DNA of 64,000 nt from Terriglobus sp. RCC_193 (GTDB taxonomy: Bacteria > Acidobacteriota > Terriglobia > Terriglobales > Acidobacteriaceae): contig NZ_JBFUPK010000001.1 in the NCBI RefSeq assembly GCF_041355105.1, positions 744,001 through 808,000 on the forward strand. The letters run 5' to 3'. This document shows, piece after piece, positions 17,871 through 27,130 of the stretch (its first letter is position 1; every line of letters begins with the position of its first letter). The notes under the pieces were generated by a model. That model had not been told where the DNA came from. It did no database searches and saw only the letters and a program-made list of their open reading frames with translations. The position numbers and the translations under genes are program-made.

Positions 17871-17876
17871 TATCAT
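17871..17876 (+). promoter_or_regulatory. -10-like hexamer 8 nt before the TPM gene
   Basis: TATCAT lies 8 nt before the ATG at 17885, the same hexamer and geometry as before the SCO gene, with no Shine-Dalgarno. A poor -35 limits confidence. Confidence 0.35.
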
Positions 17877-17884
17877 CAACCGTG

Positions 17885-18745
17885 ATGGCTAGACGCTTCC
17901 TGCGGTACTGGGGCTTTGTCGTTGCGGTTGCGCTGATCGGGTGGGTTCTCCCCGCAGTGGCGGAGTCCGTGAAAGACATGCCGATGCCCACGGCATATGT
18001 GAACGACTACGCGGGCGTTCTCAGTGATTCCACGAAATCTGACCTGAACGATCAACTGCGCGCGCTGGATACGCAGGCGCATGCGCAAATGTTTATTGCG
18101 GTCATTCACAAGATTGAAGGCGCTGCTTCTCCTGCGGAATTTGCGAATGATCTGCTGGCAAAGTGGAAGCCGGGACAGAAGGGGCAGGACCGGGGTGTCG
18201 TCCTGGTCCTTGCCGTGGATGACCACAAGTACCAGTTCGAGATCGGGTATGGGCTGGAAGGTATCTTGCCCGACGGCAAGACCGGCGACATTGGCCGCGA
18301 TATGGTTCCTGACCTGAAGGCGGGGAACTATAACGGCGCGCTGCGTACGGCGGTTGGTGAAGTTTCGGATGTGATTGCCAGGGATGCGGGCGTGACTCTT
18401 ACCACCTCGCAGCCTCTACAGACGAATCGCCGCAAACAGCGCAGTTCCGGAAGCCCAATTTCCGGCATTCTTATCTTCCTGGCCATTTTGTTCTTCATCT
18501 TCCTGGCCTCACGCGGTGGCCGTGGCGGCGGCGGTGGGGGACGGTATGGCGGCGGCGGAGGCGGTGGCTTCCTGACGGGGATGATCCTGGGCAACCTGCT
18601 GGGTGGCGGCCGACGTGGCGGCTGGGGTGGTGATGACTCCGGTTGGGGCGGCGGTGGTGGCGGTGGCTGGGGTGGCGGCGGCGGCGGCTTCAGCGGCGGC
18701 GGTGGTGGCAGTTCTGGTGGAGGAGGCGCTGGCGGTAGCTGGTAA
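17885..18745 (+). CDS. TPM domain protein with Gly-rich C-terminus
   Basis: This is a periplasmic TPM (TLP18.3/Psb32/MOLO-1) domain protein, widely found next to LemA but of uncertain function, with proposed envelope or membrane-protein quality-control roles. It has a signal peptide (1-26), a TPM domain (about 35-160, with Y-V-N-D-Y-A-G-V-L and G-Y-G-L-E-G), one transmembrane helix (about 182-200) and an extreme Gly/Trp-rich tail ending G-G-S-W. The 286-residue form starts at ATG 17885. An upstream in-frame ATG (17825) would lengthen the signal's basic region and has a distant GAGGCGG. lemA follows after 55 nt, so the two form the usual pair. Confidence 0.87.
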   Translation: MARRFLRYWGFVVAVALIGWVLPAVAESVKDMPMPTAYVNDYAGVLSDSTKSDLNDQLRALDTQAHAQMFIAVIHKIEGAASPAEFANDLLAKWKPGQKGQDRGVVLVLAVDDHKYQFEIGYGLEGILPDGKTGDIGRDMVPDLKAGNYNGALRTAVGEVSDVIARDAGVTLTTSQPLQTNRRKQRSSGSPISGILIFLAILFFIFLASRGGRGGGGGGRYGGGGGGGFLTGMILGNLLGGGRRGGWGGDDSGWGGGGGGGWGGGGGGFSGGGGGSSGGGGAGGSW

Positions 18746-18800
18746 ACCTATGGCAAAGACATTGGAAGGCAATACAACAGCAGGAACGAACGGGGGAACG

Positions 18801-19373
18801 ATGAAGAAGGGACTGATTGGCATCATTGTGCTGGTGGTTCTGGTTGCGCTGGTGGGGATGAGCTACATCTCCGCACGCAACTCCATAGCAGTGAAGAGCA
18901 ACCAGGTGGATGCGGCGTTCAGCGCCATTGACGTGGACTTGCAGCGCAGGGCAGACCTGATCCCGAACCTGGTGGCCAGCGTGAAGGGCTATGCCAAGGT
19001 GGAGACAGACGTCCTGGCCAAGATTGCCGAGGCTCGCAGCGGCCTGCTGCAGGCGCGCACGCCGGATGAGAAGCTGGCGGCGAACGATCGCCTGTCCGTT
19101 TCGCTGCTGCCGCTGACGCGCATGCAGGAGGCCTATCCGGACCTGAAGAGCAACCAGCAGTTCATGCGGCTGGAGGATGAACTGTCCGGTACAGAAAATC
19201 GCATTGCCGTAACGCGCAAGCGGTACAACGACGCGATTCTGGACTACAACAACACCATTGCGGTGTTCCCGAACAGTCTGTGGGCTTCCATTGCAGGATT
19301 CAAGCCGAAGACGACTTATTACCAGGCTGATCCGGGATCGAAATCTGCGCCGAAGGTGGATTTCGGCAGCTAG
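18801..19373 (+). CDS. lemA: LemA family protein
   Basis: A 190-residue protein with one N-terminal membrane helix (about 4-24) and a helical-bundle domain. It carries the family signature R-R-A-D-L-I-P-N-L-V near residue 50 and F-P-N-S-L near 155. The function is unresolved; the family commonly pairs with TPM/Gly-rich proteins as here. The ATG at 18801 has GGGGGA 5 nt upstream. The longer open frame upstream runs through the Gly-codon repeats of the TPM gene and is not coding. A Rho-independent terminator follows 20 nt after the stop. Confidence 0.93.
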   Translation: MKKGLIGIIVLVVLVALVGMSYISARNSIAVKSNQVDAAFSAIDVDLQRRADLIPNLVASVKGYAKVETDVLAKIAEARSGLLQARTPDEKLAANDRLSVSLLPLTRMQEAYPDLKSNQQFMRLEDELSGTENRIAVTRKRYNDAILDYNNTIAVFPNSLWASIAGFKPKTTYYQADPGSKSAPKVDFGS

Positions 19374-19392
19374 ATCGCGCTATTTGGAGGAG

Positions 19393-19419
19393 AGGCGGGC
19401 TTTCGGGCTCGCCTTTTTC
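19393..19419 (+). terminator. Terminator of the TPM-lemA unit
   Basis: An 8-bp GC-rich stem (19393-19400 with 19407-19414, one G-T pair) and a 6-nt loop are followed by TTTTTC. Confidence 0.8.
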
Positions 19420-19509
19420 TTTGGCTGTCTTCCGGGTATCCGGGGACCCAGGTTGTGGCTTTGAGGAATGCAGGCCCGGGCTTCGCTAGGATGGGATGAG
19501 GAGTATTGG

Positions 19510-19818
19510 ATGGCGCAGTGGGTTCGTTTGTGTGCGGCAGGAGATGCGCCGCAGCCGGGTACCGTGGGGCAGTTTGAAGCGCAGGGCGTGGATGTTTGCC
19601 TGGCAAATATTGGTGGGGAACTGCATGCCCTGGATAACTGGTGCCCGCATCGTCACGGACCTCTTGGAGAAGGCTGGGTGGAGGGGGATCGTGTGGTCTG
19701 TCCCTGGCATGCGTGGGGTTTTGAGGTGAGTACGGGGAATTGCCCGGAAGAAAAGGGCCATGTGGATGTGTTTCCCGTTCGAGTGGATGGGGAGGATGTG
19801 TTGGTCGATCTGGCTTAG
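19510..19818 (+). CDS. Rieske [2Fe-2S] ferredoxin-like protein
   Basis: A 102-residue soluble Rieske protein similar in size to NirD or dioxygenase ferredoxins. The cluster ligands are C45 and H47 (C-P-H-R-H-G) and C64 and H67 (C-P-W-H-A-W). No signal peptide or membrane anchor is visible, so it should be a cytoplasmic electron carrier or regulatory subunit. No oxygenase, nitrite reductase or reductase partner is next to it. The ATG at 19510 has GAGGAG about 8 nt upstream; an upstream in-frame start at 19468 lacks such a site. Confidence 0.9.
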   Translation: MAQWVRLCAAGDAPQPGTVGQFEAQGVDVCLANIGGELHALDNWCPHRHGPLGEGWVEGDRVVCPWHAWGFEVSTGNCPEEKGHVDVFPVRVDGEDVLVDLA

Positions 19819-19864
19819 GTCCTGGCGAGCAACTCGGGTAACACTAAGAGGTATTAGAAATGCC

Positions 19865-19893
19865 GGTTCATCCGCCGGATAAGCGGATGAACC
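19865..19893 (-). terminator. Stem-loop at the end of the amino-sugar operon
   Basis: An 11-bp perfect stem (19865-19875 with 19883-19893) directly abuts the stop codon of the minus-strand fusion gene. The T-run after it is short, so terminator function is probable rather than certain. Confidence 0.6.
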
Positions 19894-22800
19894 CTACTCC
19901 GGCAGATATCCGTAGAGCAGATACTTTTGCCGGGCTTCGCGAAACTTCCAGAGTTCCGGTTCCCACGCAGCCACAATGTCATGCGGATCTTTTCCCGCCG
20001 CAAGCGCCTGGATGGTCGCATCGTTCAGCACCAGCCGTTGGGCTTTTGCCAATTGGAACTGCGTCGGATATTGCGCATGGACCGCAGCCAGCAACTCCGC
20101 GCCCATTGCAGGAGCATCAAGGCGCGTACGATCGGTGGCAGTTGCGCGAACGCCATGAATCTCCTGTCCGGCAAAGGGATATGGCTTGGCCGGAGTGAAC
20201 GTCACCGGCGCAAACGTCACACCCGTTATGGCACGAGCGTTCAGCGTATCGGCCAGCTTCTTCGCTTCGGCATCGGAAGCAATCCATGCAGCACCCACCT
20301 GCTCAAACGCCGCATCCGTTCCGCGTCCAATGGAGAGGTTGGTGATCTCTGCGAACGCAATTCCGGTGTACAGTGTTGCCGCTGACATGCTCTGCAGGTT
20401 GGGCGAAGGATTCACCCACGGCAAACCTGTTTGGTCATACCAAAGTCCGCGCTGCCAGTTCTGCATCTTCACCACACTGAGCTTCACACCAAGCTGCTTC
20501 TCCCCATTGAAGAACCGGGCGAGTTCGCCCATCGTCAGCCCCAGCGACATCGGCTCCTGCATGTAATCGATGTAGCTCTGCGCACCCGCATCGGCAACCG
20601 GGCCCACAACCTGCACACCGCTCGTCATCGCCGGCCGATCCAGCACCACAACCTGCGTGCCTGCCTTCGCCGCCGACTCCATCACGTAACCCATCTCGGT
20701 CTCGTAGGTGTAGAAGCGCGCCGGAACATCCTGCAGGTCGATCAGCACAGCATCCAGCTTCTGCAGGTCTTCCACCTTCGGATAGCGGTCGGCCAGCTTG
20801 GCTCCATACAGCGAGATCACGGGCAGATGCGTTGCTGCATCCGTGGCATTCCCCAGACCTTCCTTGTCCTGGGCACCCAGGATGCCGTGCTCCGGCGCAA
20901 ACAGTGTGGTTAGCTCAATACCGTTGCCGCGCTGCGCATACAGCACGTCGATGGTGCGCTTGCCGGTGCGGTCCAGCCCGGTGTTGTTGGTCAGCAACCC
21001 GATCCGCAGGTGTCCCGGCGTCTTGGCTGGAAGAGCATGTAACGCCTGGAAGTTGGTCCGCTCCAGCACGTCAATGCCGGAGAGCGTCATCTTACCCGGC
21101 AGCGGCTGATCCAACCCCAACGCCCTGGCCGCAGCCGTGGCAATGGTGCCACGCAACGGCGTAATCGGCTTGCGTCCGCGCGGATGCACCGCATTCGCCA
21201 GCAGGATCACATAGCTGTCGCTACGCGGATCCATCCAGACAGACGTACCGGTAAAGCCGGTATGCCCGAAGCTGCCCACGGGATAGATCGTTCCCCGCGG
21301 GCGCGAGTACGGTGAGTCAATATCCCATCCGAACCCACGCAGCCCCTTCGCTCCGGTGGGCTGTTCCGGTTGACACATGAGCTTCAGCGTCTCCTGCTTC
21401 AGGGGGAAGCTGCTCGGGCGTCCCGCCAGCCGATCCAGCAGCGCCTGCGCAAACAGGCTGGTGTCATGCACCGTGGAGAACACCCCGGCATGACCAGCCA
21501 CTCCACCCATCCGCCGAGTCGTGGGGTCATGTACCTCACCCCGCAGCATTCGGTCGTCGTCCATGGGCTTGTCGTCGTTATGGGCGGTGGGTGCAATGCG
21601 CGCACGCATCGCGGCAGTTGTCACGGCAGGGCAGGTGGCAGGTGCAGGTTCCCAGTACAGGTGAGGGCAGTGGGGGGTGAAGTATCCCGTCTCCGTCATC
21701 TTCAACGGCGAAAAAATATGCTTCGCCGCGTAGACGTCCAGCGGCTCACCGCTGATCTTCTCCACAATCGCGCCCAGTGTAATGAAGTTGATGTCGGAAT
21801 ACTTGAAGGTCTTTCCCGGAGGTCCGTACAGGTCCGACTCCATTGCGCGCTTCACGCCTTCGGCCTTGCCGCTCCACGCATCCTTCAGCGACACATCCTC
21901 GCGCAAACCGCTGTAGTGTGTCAGCAACTCGCGGATGGTCACGCTGCTCTTGCCATTGGCCGCAAACTCCGGCAGATACTTCACCACCGGATCATCGAAC
22001 TGCAGCTTGCCCTGTTCATACAACTGCATGATGGCAACTGAAGTCGACATGCACTTAGACAACGACGCCATGTCAAAGATGGTGTCTTCGGTCATTGCCT
22101 CAGTCGCCGGATCTTCCGCGCGATTGCCATACGTCTTCTCGTAGACAATGCGTCCGCTGCTACCAATGGCAACCACGCCTCCGGGCAATAGCTTGTCGTG
22201 CAATGCCTGCGCCATCAGCGTATCGATCTCAGAGAAGTTCGCACTCTGCGCATGCAGTGAAGCGGTGCCAAAAAACACAAGCACCAGCAATGCCGCAACA
22301 CTCTTCGCACGAGGCTTACCCATGAGGCTGAAGAGTGATCCCACAACAAACGTCACAACCGAGCCAAGCAGCACATACCAGGTGAATGCAATGTCAGACA
22401 GGGAGAAGCCTCCAATGTGAATGGGAGAGATGGGAAGTATCTTCGGCAGATACAGCGCAAGGTTGAAGGCGAACCCGGCAATCATGCCAATCGTCGCTCC
22501 AAACTGTGTTGCATAACGCGTCAGGGTGCCCAGCAGAAAGACGCCGAGCAACGCACCATATGCAACCGATGCAATGGACAATCCCATCTCGACCACGTGC
22601 CCCTTACCGCCGACCTTCACCGAATAGATAGCAATTGCCACCAACACCACGGCCCAAATGAGCGTGGCCGTGCGCGAAAGCAGATTGCGTTTTGCATCCG
22701 ATGCATTCGGCCGCAGTTTCATGTAGAAGTCCACGATGGTTGTGGACGACAGGGAATTTAACGCTGCGGACAGGTTCGACATCGCCGCTGCAAGAATGGC

Positions 22801-23799
22801 CGCGATCAACAATCCCGCAACACCTGTTGGCATCTGCTGCACGATGAATGCGGGGAAGAGGCGATCAGAACCATGCACCGTGAGAAGCGCCGGATGCTGA
22901 CCATAGAACACATACAGGCCCGCGCCAATCAGCAGGAACAGCGTGAACTGCAGAAACACAACGCCGCCACTGGCCAACAGTGAGACACGCGCCTCACGCA
23001 GATTCTTTGCAGCAAGCAGTCGCTGCACCATCAACTGATCGGTACCGTGCGAAGCCATTGTCAGGAATGCGCCGCCAATCACACCAGCCCAGAACGTGTA
23101 ATTCGAGGTCAGGTTCACGGTGAAGTCGAATAGCTGCAACTTATGCGCTGCGCTGGTGACGGCATGAACCGTAGCCCATCCGCCGTCTACCTTTGCACCC
23201 AGCGTGAACAGGGCGATGATGGTTCCGGCGATGTAGAGGAACATTTGCACCACGTCGGTCCAGATGACCGCCGCCATGCCACCTTCAAACGTATACGCAA
23301 GCGTCAACATGCTGATGATGACAATGCTGGCAATGTCATTTGTGCCAATCGCAATCCCCACAACAATGCTGACGGCATAGACACGCACGCCTTCTGCTGC
23401 CGCACGCGTCAACAGAAAGAGTCCCGCAGTAACCTTATGCAGCACCGGCCCGAAGCGGCGATCAATGAGTTGATACGCGGTGAACAACTCACCATCAAAG
23501 TAGCGCGGCAGAAACAGGATGCAGATCAGCAATCGCCCGATCATGTAGCCGAACACAAGCTGCAGAAAGGTAAAGTTGCCGCCAAAGGCAATGCCCGGCA
23601 CGCTGATGATGGTCAGCGTACTGGTTTCCGCGGACACGATGGAGAGCGCTATGGCCCACCACGGCACACTGCGTGCTGCAAGAAAGTACGACGACAACGA
23701 TGTGTCTGTAGGCTTACGGAAGCGCAGGCCAAACAGGGTAATCGCAATCAGGTAAAGGACAATCAGTCCCAGATCGAAGGCATGAAGCCGCGTCGGCAT
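19894..23799 (-). CDS. Sodium:solute symporter / serine hydrolase / NamZ exo-muramidase fusion
   Basis: One uninterrupted 1301-codon frame holds three protein families. Residues 1-492 are an SSS (SLC5-like) symporter with about 13 membrane helices and the H-G-T-D-Q-L-M-V-Q-R motif. Residues 493-518 look exactly like a signal peptide (M-G-K-P-R-A-K, hydrophobic core, H-A-Q-S). Residues about 520-900 are a class C beta-lactamase-like hydrolase with S-L-S-K, Y-S-D and H-T-G motifs. Residues about 905-1301 match DUF1343/NamZ, an exo-beta-N-acetylmuramidase. An internal ATG at 22323 has no ribosome site, so separate translation is not indicated. The embedded helix would put both enzymes outside the cytoplasmic face. 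The first codon (23799) follows nagA by 28 nt with AAGG upstream. In B. subtilis, similar hydrolase and NamZ genes are neighbours in a MurNAc operon. Confidence 0.88.
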   Translation of the reverse strand: MPTRLHAFDLGLIVLYLIAITLFGLRFRKPTDTSLSSYFLAARSVPWWAIALSIVSAETSTLTIISVPGIAFGGNFTFLQLVFGYMIGRLLICILFLPRYFDGELFTAYQLIDRRFGPVLHKVTAGLFLLTRAAAEGVRVYAVSIVVGIAIGTNDIASIVIISMLTLAYTFEGGMAAVIWTDVVQMFLYIAGTIIALFTLGAKVDGGWATVHAVTSAAHKLQLFDFTVNLTSNYTFWAGVIGGAFLTMASHGTDQLMVQRLLAAKNLREARVSLLASGGVVFLQFTLFLLIGAGLYVFYGQHPALLTVHGSDRLFPAFIVQQMPTGVAGLLIAAILAAAMSNLSAALNSLSSTTIVDFYMKLRPNASDAKRNLLSRTATLIWAVVLVAIAIYSVKVGGKGHVVEMGLSIASVAYGALLGVFLLGTLTRYATQFGATIGMIAGFAFNLALYLPKILPISPIHIGGFSLSDIAFTWYVLLGSVVTFVVGSLFSLMGKPRAKSVAALLVLVFFGTASLHAQSANFSEIDTLMAQALHDKLLPGGVVAIGSSGRIVYEKTYGNRAEDPATEAMTEDTIFDMASLSKCMSTSVAIMQLYEQGKLQFDDPVVKYLPEFAANGKSSVTIRELLTHYSGLREDVSLKDAWSGKAEGVKRAMESDLYGPPGKTFKYSDINFITLGAIVEKISGEPLDVYAAKHIFSPLKMTETGYFTPHCPHLYWEPAPATCPAVTTAAMRARIAPTAHNDDKPMDDDRMLRGEVHDPTTRRMGGVAGHAGVFSTVHDTSLFAQALLDRLAGRPSSFPLKQETLKLMCQPEQPTGAKGLRGFGWDIDSPYSRPRGTIYPVGSFGHTGFTGTSVWMDPRSDSYVILLANAVHPRGRKPITPLRGTIATAAARALGLDQPLPGKMTLSGIDVLERTNFQALHALPAKTPGHLRIGLLTNNTGLDRTGKRTIDVLYAQRGNGIELTTLFAPEHGILGAQDKEGLGNATDAATHLPVISLYGAKLADRYPKVEDLQKLDAVLIDLQDVPARFYTYETEMGYVMESAAKAGTQVVVLDRPAMTSGVQVVGPVADAGAQSYIDYMQEPMSLGLTMGELARFFNGEKQLGVKLSVVKMQNWQRGLWYDQTGLPWVNPSPNLQSMSAATLYTGIAFAEITNLSIGRGTDAAFEQVGAAWIASDAEAKKLADTLNARAITGVTFAPVTFTPAKPYPFAGQEIHGVRATATDRTRLDAPAMGAELLAAVHAQYPTQFQLAKAQRLVLNDATIQALAAGKDPHDIVAAWEPELWKFREARQKYLLYGYLPE

Positions 23800-23827
23800 G
23801 CCTTCGAGTCTACAGGCGTTATCGCTG

Positions 23828-24991
23828 TTACAGAACCTCTCCGCGCAGGATGGTTCCCACGCGGCTTCCTGCGGCGTTGAAGACATTGAAACTGGCCGCA
23901 GCTTCGTCCAAAGGCAGGTGCAGCATCTGCTTGGGATTGCGTGAGGCCAGGCGGACGGCTGTATCCAGCCCGCATCCAGTGAATGTCTGCACGTTGGCCA
24001 CGGCACGGTCCATCGTCAGCACCGACCCTGCAAGCACGCCTGAGTACATGGCAACGCCGTCCTTCACCTGAACGTTCATGTCGCCCAGCAGGTACTCGCC
24101 GTCGGGCATGCCGGTGGCGGCCATGCCGTCTGTGACCAGCATGGCGCGCTCCTCACCCTTCATGCGGAACCATAGACGGACGGCCTCTGGTGTGGTGTGA
24201 ATGCCGTCGCAGATCAACTCCGCATACAAATCCTTCGTGTCCAGCACAACGCCCAGCATGCCCGGTTCACGTTGAGTCAGTCCGCGCATCGCGTTGAAGG
24301 TGTGCGTGGCGCTAACCGCGCCCGCCGCAATGCCTGCACGCGCCTGCCTGGCCACAGCATCGCTATGTCCCAGGCTGATGCGGACACCTTGCTGACTTGC
24401 GTGCGCAATCATCTCCTCTGCATCGGGCAATTCAGGGGCAACGGTCATGAGTTTGATATGACCGCGTGCTGCGTCCTGAAAACGATCGAAGAGGATGACA
24501 GAGGGTCTCTCCAGCAACTCCGGATTATGTACGCCGCGTTTTTCATGCGAAAGGAACGGCCCTTCCAGGTGGATTCCGAGGATCTCTGCACCGTGCTCCG
24601 ATGCAGCAGATTCAATCGCATTTGCGATGGCTTCCAGTGCATGGAGCGTGTGATCCACGCCAGCGGTGACCGTTGTCGCAAGGAACTGCGTGGTGCCGTA
24701 GCGTGCAAGCGTGCGTGCCACCGTATCAATGGCTTCCGGCGTGCCTTCCATCACATCGCGTCCACCCGCGCCATGCACGTGAACATCAAAGAATCCAGCG
24801 CTGAGCGTTGCATCCGGAAGATACAGCGCGCCGTCCGGCAACACGTCGTGTTTCAGCGAGGTCACCTGTTGCACCTTGCCACCTTCCAGAATCAGCAGCG
24901 GATCATGGATAACCGAGTGCGGCGTAATCAGCGTTTTCGCTGCGATGGCTTTCGGGCGTGTGCCGGATGCGAGTTTTGTTTCGTCAGTCAT
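23828..24991 (-). CDS. nagA: N-acetylglucosamine-6-phosphate deacetylase
   Basis: This enzyme removes acetate from GlcNAc-6-P to give glucosamine-6-P, the entry of amino sugars into glycolysis or wall synthesis. The 387-residue amidohydrolase has the metal-binding H71-x-H73 (D-V-H-V-H-G), a metal-ligand E in L-E-G-P-F-L, histidines in S-L-G-H-S and T-H-T-F-N-A-M, and the catalytic Asp in V-T-D-G-M-A. It overlaps the upstream hexosaminidase by 4 nt (ATGA) and lies 28 nt before the symporter fusion. It thus sits between the enzyme releasing GlcNAc and the putative importer. No nagB or GlcNAc kinase is nearby. Confidence 0.95.
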   Translation of the reverse strand: MTDETKLASGTRPKAIAAKTLITPHSVIHDPLLILEGGKVQQVTSLKHDVLPDGALYLPDATLSAGFFDVHVHGAGGRDVMEGTPEAIDTVARTLARYGTTQFLATTVTAGVDHTLHALEAIANAIESAASEHGAEILGIHLEGPFLSHEKRGVHNPELLERPSVILFDRFQDAARGHIKLMTVAPELPDAEEMIAHASQQGVRISLGHSDAVARQARAGIAAGAVSATHTFNAMRGLTQREPGMLGVVLDTKDLYAELICDGIHTTPEAVRLWFRMKGEERAMLVTDGMAATGMPDGEYLLGDMNVQVKDGVAMYSGVLAGSVLTMDRAVANVQTFTGCGLDTAVRLASRNPKQMLHLPLDEAAASFNVFNAAGSRVGTILRGEVL

Positions 24992-27102
24992 TGCGGAGCT
25001 CCAGGCGCAGGCGGCGCGGGCAGTCCAATCTCAGATGCCGGAGGAATGGTTTGCGTGCGGTCCCACTGCCGTTGCGCGGAACGCACTTTATCAATGCGGC
25101 TGAGCCATGTGTTCAGCGTGTAGTCATACCGTGCAAGGTTATTGCGAAGGAAGTAGGGGCGATTGCTTTTTAACCATGCGGCCTCATACAGATCGCGCAT
25201 CAGTGAATACTGGTTGCGCAAATCCTGCAACTTGCCATTTACGGCATTGATGTCATTCAGATCGCGCGATACTTCTGTGCGGCTGTCTTTGTCTTTCGCC
25301 GTCTGCAGGCGATAGGCATTGCTATATGTCGTTGCCATCTCGTCGGTCAGTTGAAACTTCAGTCCAATCAAATCCATGCGCCGCGCACCCAGTTCCATGG
25401 CATCCAGGGCATCCTGTTCGCGCAGTGTTGCAGCGTTACGGGCCTGTGCCATCAGCACAATCGCCTGTTCCGCATGCATGCGCAGTTCGTGCAGATACGG
25501 TCGAATCTTAGGCGCGTAAATCTGGCCGTCCGCACTCCACGGATCAATCCAGAACAACAGGTCAGAAGCATCGCTTGTCTTGAAGCCGTTCTTCAACACA
25601 GCATGCGCAGCCATCAACTCTTTCTGCGCTTCATTGACCTTGCCGGTTGCATCGCCGTGGAACACCTGCGCAAAGCTGTCCTGAAATTGCGGGATGGAGC
25701 TTTCACCCTTGTGCCATGCGGCCTGCGCACCAAACAGCAGGGCATACCAGTTGTTGTTGAACAACGCTTCGCCATCGTCTTCCCATAGCGTGTTCAGCTG
25801 CCCGGTGCAACCGCTGGCCTGTCCCTGCGCGGTGAATTGCTGAATGTTCGGTAGAGCATTGTTGAAGTTGGGCCACACGCGGCTCCAGTTGTTCACTCCC
25901 GGCGCCACCCAGCATTCCATCCCGGCGTCGGTATACGGCTTAATCCACGGAGCAAAACTGGTATGCGGGTTGTATTCCCAACCCACGGCAATCGTCTGTT
26001 GTTTGAAGTCCTGCGGCAGCGTTTTCAGCAACGCAGGCTCCTTCATGGCAATGTCGCCCCAGAAAAGAAAGCGGCGATTCAGTGGCTTCAGCGCGGCGAC
26101 GGTCTTCTGCAGATAGTCCAGGTACACAGGCCCAAGTCCCTGCGCATCCACTGCTGCTTTTGTCTGCCCCTTGCCCAGCTCCACCGTTTCATCTGCGCCT
26201 ATGTGCAGAAGTGGCGAAGGATAATCCGCAGCAAGCTCGCTGTACATGCGTTTTGTCAGTTCAACGGAGCCAGGCTGTCCCGGCGCCAGTACATGCCCAT
26301 GTGGCGTCTCGGCCAGCGGCGCATACATCTCCTGGTTCAGCATGTAATGCAGATGGCCAAACGCTTCCTGCTCAGGGATGACGGTGATGTGATATTGCGC
26401 AGCGTAGGCAACCAGTTCGCGTGCCTGCTCCGGTGTAATGGAGCCTCCGGGCGGCGCGGCCAGCGGCTCACTGCGATACTGCATTGTGTTCTCAAAGTAC
26501 GGCGAATAGACATTCACCTTGTACGACGCCAGCTTACGGATCAACTCCTTCTGAAACGCAAGGGTCGGCACCGGCCCGCGCGAAAGATCATCATGCAGGC
26601 CGCGATACTTCATCGCTGGCCAATCGCGGATGCTGGCCGTTTGCAAGGTTGCCGTGTTGCCACTGCCACTGACGAGTTGCTTCGCTGTCATTGCGCCATA
26701 GAACACGCCGGTAGACGTCGCGGCCACAACACTGATGCCCGATGCATCGGGAACAATGGCATACCCCTCTTCCTGCATCTCGGGCGACCATGCAATATGT
26801 GCGGAACTCAGCGCCTGCCTGCCTGCGTCGCTGCCAGAGCGCAGTAACGTGATGTGCGCCGAACCGGATGTCGTAACCACAATGTTGCTGTCACGTAGCT
26901 GGCGCGTGAGTTCGTTCACCGCAAAGGTGTCGTCCGCATTGCACGCGGAGCAGATAATGCTGACACCCTGCGAAAGAGGAATCGTGCGAACAGCGTTGGC
27001 CTCGCGCGGCGTAGGGATCAGCGCCATCTGCGAGAAAGCCGTGACACTGAACATCAAGGTGCAGGGGAAAGACAGGCGGCGCAACTTTGGGGCAAGGGCC
27101 AT
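24988..27102 (-). CDS. Secreted glycoside hydrolase family 20 beta-N-acetylhexosaminidase
   Basis: This enzyme should release terminal beta-GlcNAc/GalNAc by substrate-assisted catalysis. The 704-residue protein has a signal peptide (about 1-25, ending A-F-S-Q), an N-terminal GH20b alpha/beta domain (about 30-165) and the TIM barrel. The catalytic pair is D304-E305 in H-I-G-A-D-E-T. A long helical C-terminal region (about 500-690) follows. Its stop overlaps the nagA start. TAGTTT 6 nt before the ATG might mark an internal promoter, but the 28-nt gap to the upstream lyase-like gene argues for one operon. Natural substrates could be peptidoglycan fragments, chitin oligomers or glycosaminoglycans. 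Confidence 0.9.
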   Translation of the reverse strand: MALAPKLRRLSFPCTLMFSVTAFSQMALIPTPREANAVRTIPLSQGVSIICSACNADDTFAVNELTRQLRDSNIVVTTSGSAHITLLRSGSDAGRQALSSAHIAWSPEMQEEGYAIVPDASGISVVAATSTGVFYGAMTAKQLVSGSGNTATLQTASIRDWPAMKYRGLHDDLSRGPVPTLAFQKELIRKLASYKVNVYSPYFENTMQYRSEPLAAPPGGSITPEQARELVAYAAQYHITVIPEQEAFGHLHYMLNQEMYAPLAETPHGHVLAPGQPGSVELTKRMYSELAADYPSPLLHIGADETVELGKGQTKAAVDAQGLGPVYLDYLQKTVAALKPLNRRFLFWGDIAMKEPALLKTLPQDFKQQTIAVGWEYNPHTSFAPWIKPYTDAGMECWVAPGVNNWSRVWPNFNNALPNIQQFTAQGQASGCTGQLNTLWEDDGEALFNNNWYALLFGAQAAWHKGESSIPQFQDSFAQVFHGDATGKVNEAQKELMAAHAVLKNGFKTSDASDLLFWIDPWSADGQIYAPKIRPYLHELRMHAEQAIVLMAQARNAATLREQDALDAMELGARRMDLIGLKFQLTDEMATTYSNAYRLQTAKDKDSRTEVSRDLNDINAVNGKLQDLRNQYSLMRDLYEAAWLKSNRPYFLRNNLARYDYTLNTWLSRIDKVRSAQRQWDRTQTIPPASEIGLPAPPAPGAPQ

Positions 27103-27130
27103 GCAAACAAACTAAATGATTTGGCAGCCT

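Noticed and set aside
18603-18800. N-terminal extension of LemA through the Gly-codon repeats
   Set aside because: It is the out-of-frame reading of the TPM gene tail; the ATG at 18801 has a good ribosome site and starts the membrane helix.
22319-22345. Separate gene start for the hydrolase/NamZ half at ATG 22323
   Set aside because: The encoded signal-like sequence made this attractive, but there is no stop before it and no Shine-Dalgarno or promoter; kept as one fused gene.
23800-24006. N-terminal extension of the symporter fusion into nagA
   Set aside because: The extra 69 residues overlap nagA in another frame and do not resemble a symporter N-terminus; the ATG at 23799 starts the family sequence.
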